Notes: a model not told the origin generated them from the letters alone. Counted from the first letter of the stretch, positions 47,132-59,081 are shown. The stretch is 64,000 bases of DNA from Pararoseomonas sp. SCSIO 73927 (GCF_037040815.1 NZ_CP146232.1:3280501-3344500); one strand, 5' to 3'. Made by a program: numbers and translations.

Positions 47132-50100
47132 TCAGCTCTTCCCGAGCTTCAGCTTCGCGAGCACGGCGAAGGGGCTGTCGGGGTCCGGGCCCTTGCCGCG
47201 CGCGGGCTCGAAGACGGGCCGCGGGGTGGCCGGGCCGTCATCGCGCCGGTCGCGGCGCGGGCCGTTGCCGTAGCCGCCGCCAGGGCGGCCTTCCGGGCGG
47301 CCTTCCGGGCGCCCGTTGCGGGGCGGGCCGCGATCCTCGCCGGGGGCGCGGCTGCCGCGGTCGCCGCGATACTCGCCCCGATGCTCACCCCGAGGCTCAC
47401 CACGGTTCCCGCCGCGGTCGCCGCCACGATGGCCGTCCCGCTGGCCGCCGCGATCGTCGCGCCGCGGGCCGCGCTGCGGACGGGCCTCGCGCGCCTCCGT
47501 CGCGGTTCCGGTCTCGGCGGTCGCGTCCCCGGCGGCCACTCCTTCAATGGCCGCCCCGTCGGCGGGCGCTGCGTCGGCCCCTTCGGCAGCCCCCTCGGCG
47601 GGCTTCGCATCGGCCTGCGCGCCGGCCGGACCTCCGCGCTGCCCCTGGCGGTTGCGGTCGCCGCGGCGACCCTCGCCGCCGCGGCCGCCGCGGTTGTGGT
47701 GGTGCTCCTCCCGCCGGGCGGCGACGAGCTGCGGCGCGGGCGGGCCGAAGACGTCCTCGGCGAGCGGCTCTGGCGTCACCAGCCGGAAGCCGAGCGCGGT
47801 CAGCACCGCCGGCAGCGTATCGGCCTTGGCGCCCAGGCGGCTGGCCACGTCCACGGGCAGGGCGGCGGCGGCGCGGCGGGTCAGGTGGCCCAGCTCGCCG
47901 GCGATGCGCTCCGCCACGTCCAGACGCACCAGCATCGGCCCGGCCTGCACCCAGCCCATGGTGGCGCCGAAGCCGCGCGGCCAGTCCCGCGGGGGCGTGA
48001 TGGAGACGAGGCCGCCGCCGGGAAGCTCCGGCACCGCCTGGTTCGCCTTCAGCGCCCAGAGCTGGGCCCGCAGCGCCATGGGGCGGGGCTTCAGCATCTC
48101 CGGGATGTAGAGGGCGAAGCGGCCGGCGCGCACGCCGATGGCCTTCAGCTTCGCGCGGATCTCCGGGGTGATTTCCCTCTCGGTGCCGCCGGGCAGCAGG
48201 CCCAGGAACTCGCGCAGGCGGAAGAGGTGGCCGCGCAGCTCCGCGTCCTCCTCGGCCTTCTTCTCGGCCTCGATCAGGGGCGCGAAGTCGCGGGCGACCA
48301 GGGCCTCGAACCAGGCCGCGAGCTTGGCGCGGATGCGCTCGCGCTCGGCCCCGTCCACGAACTCGGAATCGATCGGCTCGATCACCGGCTTCTCGGCCGT
48401 GGTGCCGGGCTTCAGCTTCGCCACCTCGGCGGCCTCGTCCGCGCCTTCCGGCTTCCAGGCGATGCGCTGAAATTTCGTGAGGCTCAGGGCGTCGTCCGGC
48501 GCCGTCTCCAGCGCGGCGACGCGGCGGGGCATCTCCTCGCGCAACGCCCGGCGGGCGGCGCGGAGCATGACCTTGCGCTCCTCCTCGTCCTCCGCGTCGG
48601 CGGCGGTCTCGAAGAGGAAGCCCTTCACCGAGCCGACGACGTGTCCCTCGACCGTGACCTCACCGTTCCGCGCGACCGCCGAGAGGAGGTTCTCCTCCCC
48701 CTCGTCGAGCTTGCGGATCAGGTGGGCCGCGCGGCGGTCCACGAAGCGGGCGGTGAGGCGTTCGTGCAGCGCGTCGGAGACGTGGTCTTCGGCAGCGCGG
48801 GCGGCCTCCTGCATGGCGGTGGCATCCTTCAGCCAGTCGGAGCGGGCGGCGACATACGTCCAGGTGCGGATCCCCGCAAGCCGGGCCATGAGTGTATCGA
48901 GGTCGCCCTCGGTGTTGTCGAGGTACCGGATCTGGGAGGCGACCCAGTCCGCCGGCAGATTGCCATCCTCCACGAGATGCCGAAAGACACGGGCGCAGAA
49001 ACGAGTGTGTGACTCGTCCGAGAGCTTGCGGAAATCCGGGATCTGGCAGGCCTCCCACAGCAGCCGCACCCGCGCGCGGCCCCGCGCCAGCCCCCGGATC
49101 TCGGCGTCGCGGGAGAGGTGCTCCAGCGTAATGTGGTCCGTCGCGTCGTTGCCCCGCGCCAGGCCCGGGCGGGGCGGGGGGAGGGAGAGGCCGGTCAGCA
49201 GCGCGTCCAGGCTGGAGAGATCCAGGTCGCTGTTCCGCCATGCCAACTGCGTCAGCGGCTCGAAATGGTGGTTCTCGATCTTGTGGACCATGTCCTCCGG
49301 CAGGGGCGGGCAGTCCGCTGTCACGCCGAAGGTGCCGTCCCGCATGCCGCGGCCCGCGCGGCCGCCGATCTGCGCCGCCTCCTGCGCCGTCAGCTGGCGG
49401 GGGCGGTGGCCGTCGAACTTCTGGATGGAGGCGAAGGCGACATGGTCCACGTTCATGTTCAGCCCCATCCCGATGGCGTCCGTCGCCACCAGGAAGTCCA
49501 CCTCCCGGTTCTGGTACATTTCCACCTGCGCGTTGCGCGTGCGGGGGGAGAGGCGGCCCATCACCACCGCGCAGCCGCCGCGCCGGCGCCGGATGGCCTC
49601 CGCGATCGCGTAGACCTCGCCGGCCGAGAAGGCGACGACGGCGGAGCGGGAGGGCAGGCGGGTGAGCTTGGCCGGGCCGGCATAGGTGAGCTGGGAGAGG
49701 CGGGGGCGGCTCTCCACCTCCGCCTGCGGAACCAAGCGCTGGAGAAGGGGGCGGACTGTCTCCGCCCCCAGGAACATGGTTTCCACCATGCCGCGGGCGT
49801 GCAGCAGCCGGTCGGTGAAGACATGGCCGCGATCCGCATCGGCGCAGAGCTGGATCTCGTCCACCGCCACGAACTCCACCCGGCGGTCCAGCGGCATCGC
49901 CTCCACCGTGCAGGCGAACCACTTGGCGTCCGGGGGCAGGATCTTCTCCTCCCCGGTGATGAGGGCGACGTGCTTCGCCCCCTTCACGGCGACCATCCGG
50001 TCGTAGTTCTCCCGCGCCAGCAAGCGCAGCGGGAAGCCGATGATGCCGCTGGAATGGGCCAGCATGCGGGTGATGGCCAGATGGGTCTTGCCGGTGTTGG

Positions 50101-50161
50101 TCGGGCCGAGGACGGCCTTCACCCGGGATGCGAACATCTGGCGGTCTGAGAAGGAGCTCAT
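47132..50161 (-). CDS. Suv3-like DEAD/H RNA helicase with an RGG-rich tail
   Basis: Superfamily 2 helicase related to mitochondrial SUV3, 1009 aa. From ATG 50161: Walker A GPTNTGKTH (19-27), DEIQ box (VDEIQLC about 98-104), FSAGEVYAI, TDAIGMGLN and the motif VI QIGGRAGR near 280. The middle region is helical; from about 823 the sequence becomes His/Arg/Gly/Glu/Asp-rich with RGG repeats, ending in a conserved PDSPFAVLAKLKLG block. ATG 50161 is preferred over an in-frame start at 50203. It probably acts in RNA turnover or ribosome-related processes. First gene of helicase-hslR-(GT-C)-fdxA-carD. Confidence 0.93.
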   Translation of the reverse strand: MSSFSDRQMFASRVKAVLGPTNTGKTHLAITRMLAHSSGIIGFPLRLLARENYDRMVAVKGAKHVALITGEEKILPPDAKWFACTVEAMPLDRRVEFVAVDEIQLCADADRGHVFTDRLLHARGMVETMFLGAETVRPLLQRLVPQAEVESRPRLSQLTYAGPAKLTRLPSRSAVVAFSAGEVYAIAEAIRRRRGGCAVVMGRLSPRTRNAQVEMYQNREVDFLVATDAIGMGLNMNVDHVAFASIQKFDGHRPRQLTAQEAAQIGGRAGRGMRDGTFGVTADCPPLPEDMVHKIENHHFEPLTQLAWRNSDLDLSSLDALLTGLSLPPPRPGLARGNDATDHITLEHLSRDAEIRGLARGRARVRLLWEACQIPDFRKLSDESHTRFCARVFRHLVEDGNLPADWVASQIRYLDNTEGDLDTLMARLAGIRTWTYVAARSDWLKDATAMQEAARAAEDHVSDALHERLTARFVDRRAAHLIRKLDEGEENLLSAVARNGEVTVEGHVVGSVKGFLFETAADAEDEEERKVMLRAARRALREEMPRRVAALETAPDDALSLTKFQRIAWKPEGADEAAEVAKLKPGTTAEKPVIEPIDSEFVDGAERERIRAKLAAWFEALVARDFAPLIEAEKKAEEDAELRGHLFRLREFLGLLPGGTEREITPEIRAKLKAIGVRAGRFALYIPEMLKPRPMALRAQLWALKANQAVPELPGGGLVSITPPRDWPRGFGATMGWVQAGPMLVRLDVAERIAGELGHLTRRAAAALPVDVASRLGAKADTLPAVLTALGFRLVTPEPLAEDVFGPPAPQLVAARREEHHHNRGGRGGEGRRGDRNRQGQRGGPAGAQADAKPAEGAAEGADAAPADGAAIEGVAAGDATAETGTATEAREARPQRGPRRDDRGGQRDGHRGGDRGGNRGEPRGEHRGEYRGDRGSRAPGEDRGPPRNGRPEGRPEGRPGGGYGNGPRRDRRDDGPATPRPVFEPARGKGPDPDSPFAVLAKLKLGKS

Positions 50162-50295
50162 CTGCGGGGAGGTGTGGGGGGCCGAACCCGGGTTGGCAAG
50201 CACATACGCTGAACATGGGGGCTGAACATGGCTCGCCGGGCATCGGAGGCGGCGCCCTTGGCAAGCCCTCGCCCGTCCGGGATTCTGACGCCCAG

Positions 50296-51459
50296 ATGAG
50301 TTCCGCCCCGACCTTCCTGGGCCGCTTCGCCTTCCTCCTCGCCGCCAGCTTCCTCGGCGTGGGGGTGACGATGCCGTTCCTGCCGCCCTTCCTCGCCGCG
50401 AAAGGACTGGGGCCGGAGGCGGTGGCGCAGCTCCTTTTCGCCGCCTCCCTGGTCCGCTTCCTCGTCAGCCCCGCGCTGGGCCGGCTGGCGGACCGGCTGG
50501 GGGACGGGCGGCGGGTGATGATCCCCTGCGCGCTCCTCGCCGCGCTGGCGGCGCCCCTCCTCCTGCCGGCGCAGGGCTTCGTGGCGCTGCTGGCCGTGCA
50601 GATCGTCATGGCGGCCGCCGTGGCGCCCCTCGGCCCGATCGGGGAGGCGATGACCCTGGCCGCCACCCGGCGGGCCGGGGCGGAGTTCGGGCCGGTGCGG
50701 GCGGCGGGCTCGGTCGCCTTCATCCTCGGCTCCGTCGGGGCGGGAAGCCTGGCGGCGTGGAAGGGGTACGAAGCGGTGCCCTGGCTGCTGGCGGGGTGCT
50801 ACGCCACTGCGGTGCTGGCCGCCCTCGCCCTGCCGCGGCCGGAGAGGGGCGCCCCGCAGGCCGTCCCGGTCGGGCGGGGCGGGCTGCGCGGCGCCTTCGC
50901 CCTGCACCTGCTGCGGCGGCCGGGGTTCGGGCGGCTGGTGCTCCTCTCCGCGCTGATCCAGGGCAGCCACGCGGCCTATTACGGCTTCTCCTCCATCCAC
51001 TGGGCCCAAGCCGGGCACTCGGCGGAGACGATCGGGCTGCTCTGGGGCATCGGGGTGGCGGCGGAGGTGCTGCTCTTCCTGCTGGCGCGGCCGCTGCTCG
51101 GGCGCCTCTCCCCGCGCGCGCTGATGCTGCTGGCGGCCGGGGCGGGGGTGGTGCGCTGGGCGGCGCTGGCGGCCACCACCGCCCTGCCGCTGCTGGTGCC
51201 GCTGCAGCTCCTGCACGCGCTGACCTTCGGGGTGCAGTACATGGGCGCGATGCGGTGGCTCTCTTCCAACCCGCCGCCCGGGGAGGCCCTGGCGGCGCAG
51301 GCGCTGCACGCGGCGCTCGGCACCACGGGGGCGCAGGCGCTGTGCCTGCTGATGGCGGGATGGCTCTACGCCCAGGCCGGCGCCGGCGCCTTCCTGGCCA
51401 TGTCCGCGCTCTGCGCCCTGGCCGTGCCCGTCGCCCTTGCGTGGAGGGCCGGGCGGTAA
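50296..51459 (+). CDS. MFS transporter (HcaT/phenylpropionate-permease-like)
   Basis: Major facilitator superfamily permease, 387 aa, twelve hydrophobic segments. The N-terminal half contains ALGRLADRLGDGRRVM, the loop 2-3 signature of MFS, and SHAAYYGFSSIHW is typical of the HcaT/NHS-like branch (MFS_1-like). No substrate-linked catabolic genes are adjacent, so substrate unknown. ATG 50296 begins at the first helix; longer in-frame extension to 50128 is not membrane-like. Divergent from the helicase gene. Confidence 0.92.
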   Translation: MSSAPTFLGRFAFLLAASFLGVGVTMPFLPPFLAAKGLGPEAVAQLLFAASLVRFLVSPALGRLADRLGDGRRVMIPCALLAALAAPLLLPAQGFVALLAVQIVMAAAVAPLGPIGEAMTLAATRRAGAEFGPVRAAGSVAFILGSVGAGSLAAWKGYEAVPWLLAGCYATAVLAALALPRPERGAPQAVPVGRGGLRGAFALHLLRRPGFGRLVLLSALIQGSHAAYYGFSSIHWAQAGHSAETIGLLWGIGVAAEVLLFLLARPLLGRLSPRALMLLAAGAGVVRWAALAATTALPLLVPLQLLHALTFGVQYMGAMRWLSSNPPPGEALAAQALHAALGTTGAQALCLLMAGWLYAQAGAGAFLAMSALCALAVPVALAWRAGR

Positions 51460-51500
51460 TCATCCGCCCCGGCCCGTCCGGCCGCGCGGCAGCAGCCTGG

Positions 51501-52262
51501 CTAACGCCAGGCCTCGCCGTCCCAGTGGTGCACCGTCCAGCGGGCGCGGCCGTTCTCCACCACCACGCGGTTGTAGGAGTTGGCCTCCCCGCGCAGCCGG
51601 GTGGAGATGGCGGATCCGGCCTGGAGCACCGTCAGCCGGTCCCCCTCCTCCGCCGTGATCCTGTGGATGTTGTGGAAGCCCACATGCAGGTGGCCGGAGA
51701 GGACGAGGCGCACGCCGCCCTGCGCGAGGTCGCGCAGCGCGCGCTCCCCCCGCTGCACCACGGGCGTGCCCGGCTGGTCCGGCGGGGCCAGGAAGGGATG
51801 GTGCGCGACCACGATGCGGAAGGGCCCTTCCGGCAGGCGGCGCAGGCGGCGCAGCAGGCGCAGCAGCCCGGCGCGGGGGACCTTCCCGTTCTCCCACTGC
51901 AGGTGCAGCCCGCCGCGGGAGACGGTGTTGAGGCCGATCACCTGGATCTCCTCGTCCTCGAACATCGGCTCCGTGTCCGGAGCGATGAAGCTCTCCCAGC
52001 GGCCGAAGGGGGAGAGGAAGCGCTCCCACGGATAGTAGGCGGTGATGTCGTGGTTCCCGGGAACCGCTACCCAGGGCACCTGTAGCCCGTCCAGGAAGGC
52101 GCGGGCGGCGCGGTACTCCCGCCGCCGCGCCCGCATCGTGAGGTCGCCCGAGACGGCGACGAGGTGCGCGGGATCGGCGTTGAGGCGCGCCAGCAGGGCG
52201 TCCGCCGCCCGCCCGTCCACCCGGCAGAAGTGCAGGTCGGAGATGTGGTCGATGATCCGCAT
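51501..52262 (-). CDS. Calcineurin-like metallophosphoesterase
   Basis: Two-metal phosphoesterase, 253 aa. All five motifs are visible: DLHF (SDLHFC), GDL (VSGDLT), GNHD (VPGNHDIT), the single His in AHHPFLAP, and GHLH (LSGHLHVG). Similar to cyclic-nucleotide or UDP-diacylglucosamine-type hydrolases in this broad family; substrate not assignable by eye. It lies 10 bp downstream of the lipid kinase gene on the same strand and is likely co-transcribed, hinting at phospholipid metabolism. Confidence 0.93.
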   Translation of the reverse strand: MRIIDHISDLHFCRVDGRAADALLARLNADPAHLVAVSGDLTMRARRREYRAARAFLDGLQVPWVAVPGNHDITAYYPWERFLSPFGRWESFIAPDTEPMFEDEEIQVIGLNTVSRGGLHLQWENGKVPRAGLLRLLRRLRRLPEGPFRIVVAHHPFLAPPDQPGTPVVQRGERALRDLAQGGVRLVLSGHLHVGFHNIHRITAEEGDRLTVLQAGSAISTRLRGEANSYNRVVVENGRARWTVHHWDGEAWR

Positions 52263-52272
52263 GCCCGCCCGC

Positions 52273-53175
52273 TCACGCCGCGCGCAGGGAGAGGACGTGG
52301 AGGGCGCGCGGGCGCAGCGCGTATTGCAGCGGGGTGCGGAGGACCGACCCCTCCCCGTCGTTCATTACCAGCAGGCGCCGCCGGCGGGAATGGATGGCGA
52401 AGGCGGGGCTGGTGAGGATGTGGATATCGCTGCGGCGCTTCCACATGCCGAGCGCCATGGCGATCATCATCTTCGCCGTCCAGCCGATCGAGAAGTTCTT
52501 GCTGACGTAGAGGTAGAGCGTGCCGCTATCGAGGCGGGAGCGATGAAACATCAGCCCCGTCCCCTCCTCGTAGCCGTTGTTCACGATGGACATGGCGCGG
52601 GTCCAGAGGCGCCAGGGCTTCTGCCACCCCGGGGCGTTCACCATCAGCCGCATCGGGCGCTGCCGCAGCAGGGCGCGCAGCACCGCCAGGGCCGCGCGCA
52701 GCACGGCGTAGAGCCCGCCCTTGCGCCGGAAGCGCTGGCGCGTGCGGCCGATGGTGTTGGGGATGCCAATCACGGACTGGCAGAGGAAGACCTGGCCGTT
52801 CACCTCGCCCACGTCGATCGGGCGCGTCTCGGCGCGGGCCAGGGCCTCGGCGGCCGCCAGCGGGTCGAGCGGGATGGCGAGGTCGCGGGCGAGAAGATTC
52901 AGCGTGCCGAGCGGAAGCACGCCCAGCACGCGGTCCGTGCCGGCCAGCCGGGCCGCCGCGCCGCGGATGGTGCCATCCCCGCCTCCGACGAGCACGATGG
53001 GGGCATCGGTGGCGATCGCCACCTCCAGCCGGGCGGCGATGTCGTCGCCGTGCCCGTGGATGACGGTCAGGTCGAAGCCGACCCGGCGCAGGGCGGCCTC
53101 GATCAGGGCGGGCAGGTCCGGCCGCCCGGCCAGGGTTCCGGCCCGCTCGTTCATCACCAAGACGGCCCGCCTCAT
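52273..53175 (-). CDS. Diacylglycerol kinase-family lipid kinase
   Basis: DagK/YegS-like lipid kinase, 300 aa. The nucleotide-binding GGGDGTIRGAA is near 64-74, the PLGTLNLLARDLGI-like segment near 88-100, and a C-terminal beta-sandwich ends with RRRRLLVMNDGEG (catalytic Asp in NDGE). The lipid acceptor is unknown; products of this class recycle diacylglycerol or phosphorylate other lipids. Upstream partner of the metallophosphoesterase gene. Confidence 0.93.
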   Translation of the reverse strand: MRRAVLVMNERAGTLAGRPDLPALIEAALRRVGFDLTVIHGHGDDIAARLEVAIATDAPIVLVGGGDGTIRGAAARLAGTDRVLGVLPLGTLNLLARDLAIPLDPLAAAEALARAETRPIDVGEVNGQVFLCQSVIGIPNTIGRTRQRFRRKGGLYAVLRAALAVLRALLRQRPMRLMVNAPGWQKPWRLWTRAMSIVNNGYEEGTGLMFHRSRLDSGTLYLYVSKNFSIGWTAKMMIAMALGMWKRRSDIHILTSPAFAIHSRRRRLLVMNDGEGSVLRTPLQYALRPRALHVLSLRAA

Positions 53176-53275
53176 GCGTCGCCGATCATGCGTACCCGAA
53201 CCCCTCTGCCGGCGGGCGAACGCGGCGCCCGCTGCGGGGTTGCGCCGCCGGGCCGGCAGGGACGCCGCGGGCGCG

Positions 53276-53305
53276 AAAAGGGCGCGGACCTTTCGGCCCG
53301 CGCCC
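53276..53305 (-). terminator. Intrinsic terminator of acnA
   Basis: An 11-bp stem (53280-53290 with 53295-53305) and a 4-base loop lie 25 bases after the acnA stop, followed on the minus strand by TTTT (53279-53276). One position (A53288) pairs as G-U only in minus-strand RNA and would be an A-C mismatch on the plus strand, confirming polarity. Confidence 0.8.
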
Positions 53306-53330
53306 CTTCATGTCCGTTCTGCGCGGCGGA

Positions 53331-56036
<2,706 letters not shown>

Positions 56037-56058
56037 GCGTCGCAATTCCCCGCGCGTG

Positions 56059-56117
56059 CTTGAAATTCAAGGGCGCTTGAAGCATGGCGTGGGGGTTCCG
56101 GTCCAGGGGCCGGAACC
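56059..56117. promoter_or_regulatory. Palindromes in the acnA-ccmA divergent region
   Basis: A perfect 13-bp palindrome CTTGAAATTCAAG (56059-56071) lies 23 bp from the acnA start, with a further CTTGAA half-site at 56076-56081. A second dyad, GGTTCCGG (94-101 of the 56000s) with CCGGAACC (56110-56117), lies 13 bp before the ccmA ATG. The first looks like a repressor operator for acnA; the second may sit on the ccmA leader as a hairpin. Confidence 0.45.
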
Positions 56118-56130
56118 TTTCGCGGGGGGT

Positions 56131-56730
56131 ATGGCTGGCTTGCTGGCGGCAATGGATCTTGCCGCGCGGCGCGGCGGAAGGGTGGTTTTCGCCGGGCTCT
56201 CCTTCTCCGCGGCGCCGGGCGATGCGCTGCTGCTGCTGGGGCCGAACGGGGCGGGCAAGTCCACCCTGCTGCGGGCCCTGGCCGGGCTGCTGCGGCCGGC
56301 GGAGGGTCAGGTGACCTGGGAAGGGGAGAACGTGGCCTCGGACCCGGCAGCCCACGGCGCCCGCACCCGCTATCTGGGCCATCAGGACGCGATCAAGCCG
56401 GCCGTGACGCCGATGGAGGACCTGCGCTTCTGGTCCCGGCTGCGCGGCGGCGATCCGGAGGCGGCGCTGGCGGCGGTGGGCCTGTCCCCCCTCGCGGCGC
56501 TGCCCTGCCGCACCCTCTCGGCCGGGCAGAGGCGGCGCCTGGCCCTGGCGCGGTTGACGCTGGGCGACGCCCCCCTCTGGCTGCTGGACGAGCCGACGCT
56601 GGGCCTGGACGCAGCCTCGGTGGAACGGCTGGGCGGGCTGCTGGCGGCGCACCGGGCCCGGGGCGGGATCGTGCTGGCCGCCACCCACCTGCCATTGCCC
56701 CTGCCGGGCGCGCGGGAGCTGCGGCTGTGA
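56131..56730 (+). CDS. ccmA: Heme exporter ATP-binding protein CcmA
   Basis: ATPase of the CcmAB(CD) ABC complex used in system-I cytochrome c maturation, 199 aa. Walker [10 protein letters not shown] near 37-45, an ABC signature variant ([14 protein letters not shown]) and Walker [12 protein letters not shown] are present. CcmA hydrolyses ATP to release holo-CcmE. ATG 56131 gives the typical length; an in-frame extension to 55996 crosses the acnA start region. Overlaps the ccmB start (GTGA). Confidence 0.95.
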   Translation: MAGLLAAMDLAARRGGRVVFAGLSFSAAPGDALLLLGPNGAGKSTLLRALAGLLRPAEGQVTWEGENVASDPAAHGARTRYLGHQDAIKPAVTPMEDLRFWSRLRGGDPEAALAAVGLSPLAALPCRTLSAGQRRRLALARLTLGDAPLWLLDEPTLGLDAASVERLGGLLAAHRARGGIVLAATHLPLPLPGARELRL

Positions 56731-57389
56731 TCCCGATGGCGGGTCACGTCTTCCTCCGGGAGTTGCGCCTGGCCCTGCGCCACCCGGCGGAGGCGCTGGC
56801 GGCGGTGCTGTTCTTCGTCATCGTCTGCGCGCTCTTCCCCTTCGGCGTCGGGCCCTCCCCGGAGGCCCTGGCGCGGCTGGCGCCGGGCGCCCTTGTCACC
56901 GCCGCGCTGCTGGCGGCGCTGCTGCCGCTGGACCGACTCTTCGCGGGAGAGGCGGAGGACGGCTCGCTGGACCTGCTCCTCACCTCCGGCCTGCCGCCGG
57001 CTCTCCTGGCCCTCGCCAAGGCGGCGGCGCACTGGGCCGTCACGGGCCTGCCGCTCCTGCTCGCCGCGCCGGTCGCCTCGGCGCTGCTGGCCCTGCCGGT
57101 GGAGGGCTGGGGCGTGGCGGTCCTGGCGCTGGGGCTCGCCTCGGCGGTGCTCTCGCTGCTCGGCACGCTCGGGGCGGCGCTGACTCTCGGCGCGCGGCGC
57201 GGCGGCGTGCTTCTTCCCCTGCTGGTGCTGCCCCTGGCCGTGCCCGTGGTCATCTTCGCCGCCGGCGCGATCGAGGCCGGGGCGGGGGGCGGCGAACCCC
57301 GCCCCTTTCTGCTCCTGCTGGCCGCTTTCCTGGCCGCCGCCCTGCCGCTCGCGCCCCTCGCCACCGGGGCCGCGCTGCGGGAGGGTTGA
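56727..57389 (+). CDS. ccmB: Heme exporter permease CcmB
   Basis: Membrane partner of CcmA, 220 aa with six hydrophobic segments. Family blocks: [16 protein letters not shown] at the start, [38 protein letters not shown] and the later [20 protein letters not shown] 56727 overlaps the ccmA stop by four bases; ATG 56736 is an alternative. Normally ccmC and ccmD would follow, but here a hypothetical gene does. Confidence 0.94.
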   Translation: MIPMAGHVFLRELRLALRHPAEALAAVLFFVIVCALFPFGVGPSPEALARLAPGALVTAALLAALLPLDRLFAGEAEDGSLDLLLTSGLPPALLALAKAAAHWAVTGLPLLLAAPVASALLALPVEGWGVAVLALGLASAVLSLLGTLGAALTLGARRGGVLLPLLVLPLAVPVVIFAAGAIEAGAGGGEPRPFLLLLAAFLAAALPLAPLATGAALREG

Positions 57390-57421
57390 ATCCCCGCCGG
57401 TTTTAGTGCGTTGTCAAAGCC

Positions 57422-57835
57422 ATGGCCTTCAAGGGTAAGCCGCCCGGCTCGGGCTCCGGCGAGATGTCGCGGCGCACGGTCGCGCTGCGTCCCGCGATCG
57501 CGCTGCCGCCGAAGCAGCGGGACGAGGCGCGGCGCCTGCGCCGCCTGGGCCATGAGCCCGCGCGAATCGCGGAGGCGATCGGCGCGCCGCTGGAGGAGGT
57601 GGAGAAGGCCCTCGTCCAGATGCGGATGCCGCGGCCGGAAACGACCCGGGGCACCCTCAACGTGACGCTGGCCGCCCACGCGCTGATGATGAAGGAGCGC
57701 AAGGGGACGGAGCCGCTCTGGCAGACGATGGACCGGCTGCTGGACGAGCTGCTGCGCCACCGGGCCGCCGAGGCGGCACGCCTCAGGCGCCGCCATGGCG
57801 AGAACGGGGAACTGCCCCTCTTCCCGGAGACCTGA
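57422..57835 (+). CDS. Hypothetical protein with helix-turn-helix-like middle
   Basis: 137 aa, not recognised. A basic N-terminus is followed by a helical segment (QRDEARRLRRLGHEPARIAEAIGAPLEEVEKAL, residues about 32-64) spaced like a helix-turn-helix, then a region rich in Arg/Glu ending ELPLFPET. No signal peptide. Could be a small DNA-binding protein; the resemblance is weak. It starts 32 bp after ccmB. Confidence 0.65.
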   Translation: MAFKGKPPGSGSGEMSRRTVALRPAIALPPKQRDEARRLRRLGHEPARIAEAIGAPLEEVEKALVQMRMPRPETTRGTLNVTLAAHALMMKERKGTEPLWQTMDRLLDELLRHRAAEAARLRRRHGENGELPLFPET

Positions 57836-57866
57836 CGCGGCCCTCTCGCGCGGGCAGAATGGGGCC

Positions 57867-59081
57867 ATGCCGCCCCGCCGCCGTGCCGTCCTCGCCGTGC
57901 CCGCGCTCCTGGCCCTGCTGCCGGGCGCCGCCCTCTCCCAGGCTGGAACCGGGAACCGGCGCGGCCCGCCCGCCGCCAGCCCGCCGCCGCTCGGCCCCCG
58001 GCCGGAGCGGCGCCGTCTGGTCGGCCCCTTCCGGCCGGCGCCCGCCTCCTCCGGCACGAATGCCGCCTGCGAGGCGGTGGGGCGCCCGGTGCGGAACCTG
58101 GAGGGCTTCGGCTACTTCCTCGACCCCGCCTTCTCCCGCCCCGATCCCAGCCGTTTCGCGATGGACGAGGCGGCGGCGAAGCCACTGCGGGACTGGCTGG
58201 CCGTGGTGCAGCGCGCCCTGGCCGCACACCGGGCGGGGACGGCCGGCGCCGCGGCCTGCGCGATGGAGGCCATGGACAGCTGGGCGCGGAACGACGCCCT
58301 GCTCGGCGCCTTCAATCTGCAGGCGGGCTATCACCGGATCCAAGTCCTGGCGGGGGCCTCGCTCTCCTTCCTCGCGTTGCGGGGGGCGCCGGGGCTGGTG
58401 CCGGCGCGGGTGGACCGGGTGGCGCGCTGGCTGGCAGCCGTCGCGAACGAGGCGCGGCCCCGCTACGACCGCCGCTCCGAGGCGCTGATCAGCGACACCC
58501 GCAACCACCAGGCCGCCTGGGCCGGTCTGGCCGCCGCCGCCTCTGGGGTGGCGGCGGGGGATACGGCGCTGCTGGACTGGGGGCTGGGGAAGATGCGGGC
58601 CCAGCTTGCCGGGGTGGATGAGCGCGGCGCCCTGCCGCAGGAGATACGGCGCGCCGGGTTGGCCCTGCACGGCCATCTGCGCGCCCTGGCGGCGGTGGCA
58701 GCGCTGGAGCGGCTGGGCGCCGCTAACGGGGCCCGGCTGACGGAGGCGGAGGGCGCCGCCTATCGCCGTCTGCGGGATTTCTGCCTGGTGCACGCGCGGG
58801 AGCCGGCGCGGATGCGCGCGCTGGCGGGGGTGGAGCAGTCCGACCCCTGGCTCGGCGACGCCCCGCCGCTCTCCCGCGCCGCGGGGCTGGAGATCGCGGC
58901 CGCCGCCATGCCGGACCCGGAGACGGAGGCCGCCCTGGCCCCGTTCCGGCCCCTGTCCGATCCGTGGCTGGGGGGCGAGGTGACGGGGTGGTGGCTCCCC
59001 GTCGCGCCGATCGCTGCTCCGCCCGCTACTCAGCCGTCTGGGGGCGGCCCAGAAGGCTCTCCATCGCCCCCCGCACGGTAA
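57867..59081 (+). CDS. Exported alginate-lyase-family protein (PL5-like)
   Basis: 404 aa with a signal peptide (about 1-25, LLPGAALSQA) and a Pro-rich linker. The catalytic-domain body is all-helical and carries DTRNHQAAWAG (Asn213, His214, Trp218), matching the NNHxxW motif of the AlgL-type alginate lyase toroid, though the first Asn is Arg. LDPAFSRPD, MDSWARNDALLG and QEIRRAGLALHGHL resemble the same family (alginate lyase, PF05426). Activity on mannuronate is unproven. Its last 56 bases overlap convergent gpsA, unusual, and the C-terminal tail is low-complexity Pro/Gly/Ser. Confidence 0.82.
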   Translation: MPPRRRAVLAVPALLALLPGAALSQAGTGNRRGPPAASPPPLGPRPERRRLVGPFRPAPASSGTNAACEAVGRPVRNLEGFGYFLDPAFSRPDPSRFAMDEAAAKPLRDWLAVVQRALAAHRAGTAGAAACAMEAMDSWARNDALLGAFNLQAGYHRIQVLAGASLSFLALRGAPGLVPARVDRVARWLAAVANEARPRYDRRSEALISDTRNHQAAWAGLAAAASGVAAGDTALLDWGLGKMRAQLAGVDERGALPQEIRRAGLALHGHLRALAAVAALERLGAANGARLTEAEGAAYRRLRDFCLVHAREPARMRALAGVEQSDPWLGDAPPLSRAAGLEIAAAAMPDPETEAALAPFRPLSDPWLGGEVTGWWLPVAPIAAPPATQPSGGGPEGSPSPPAR

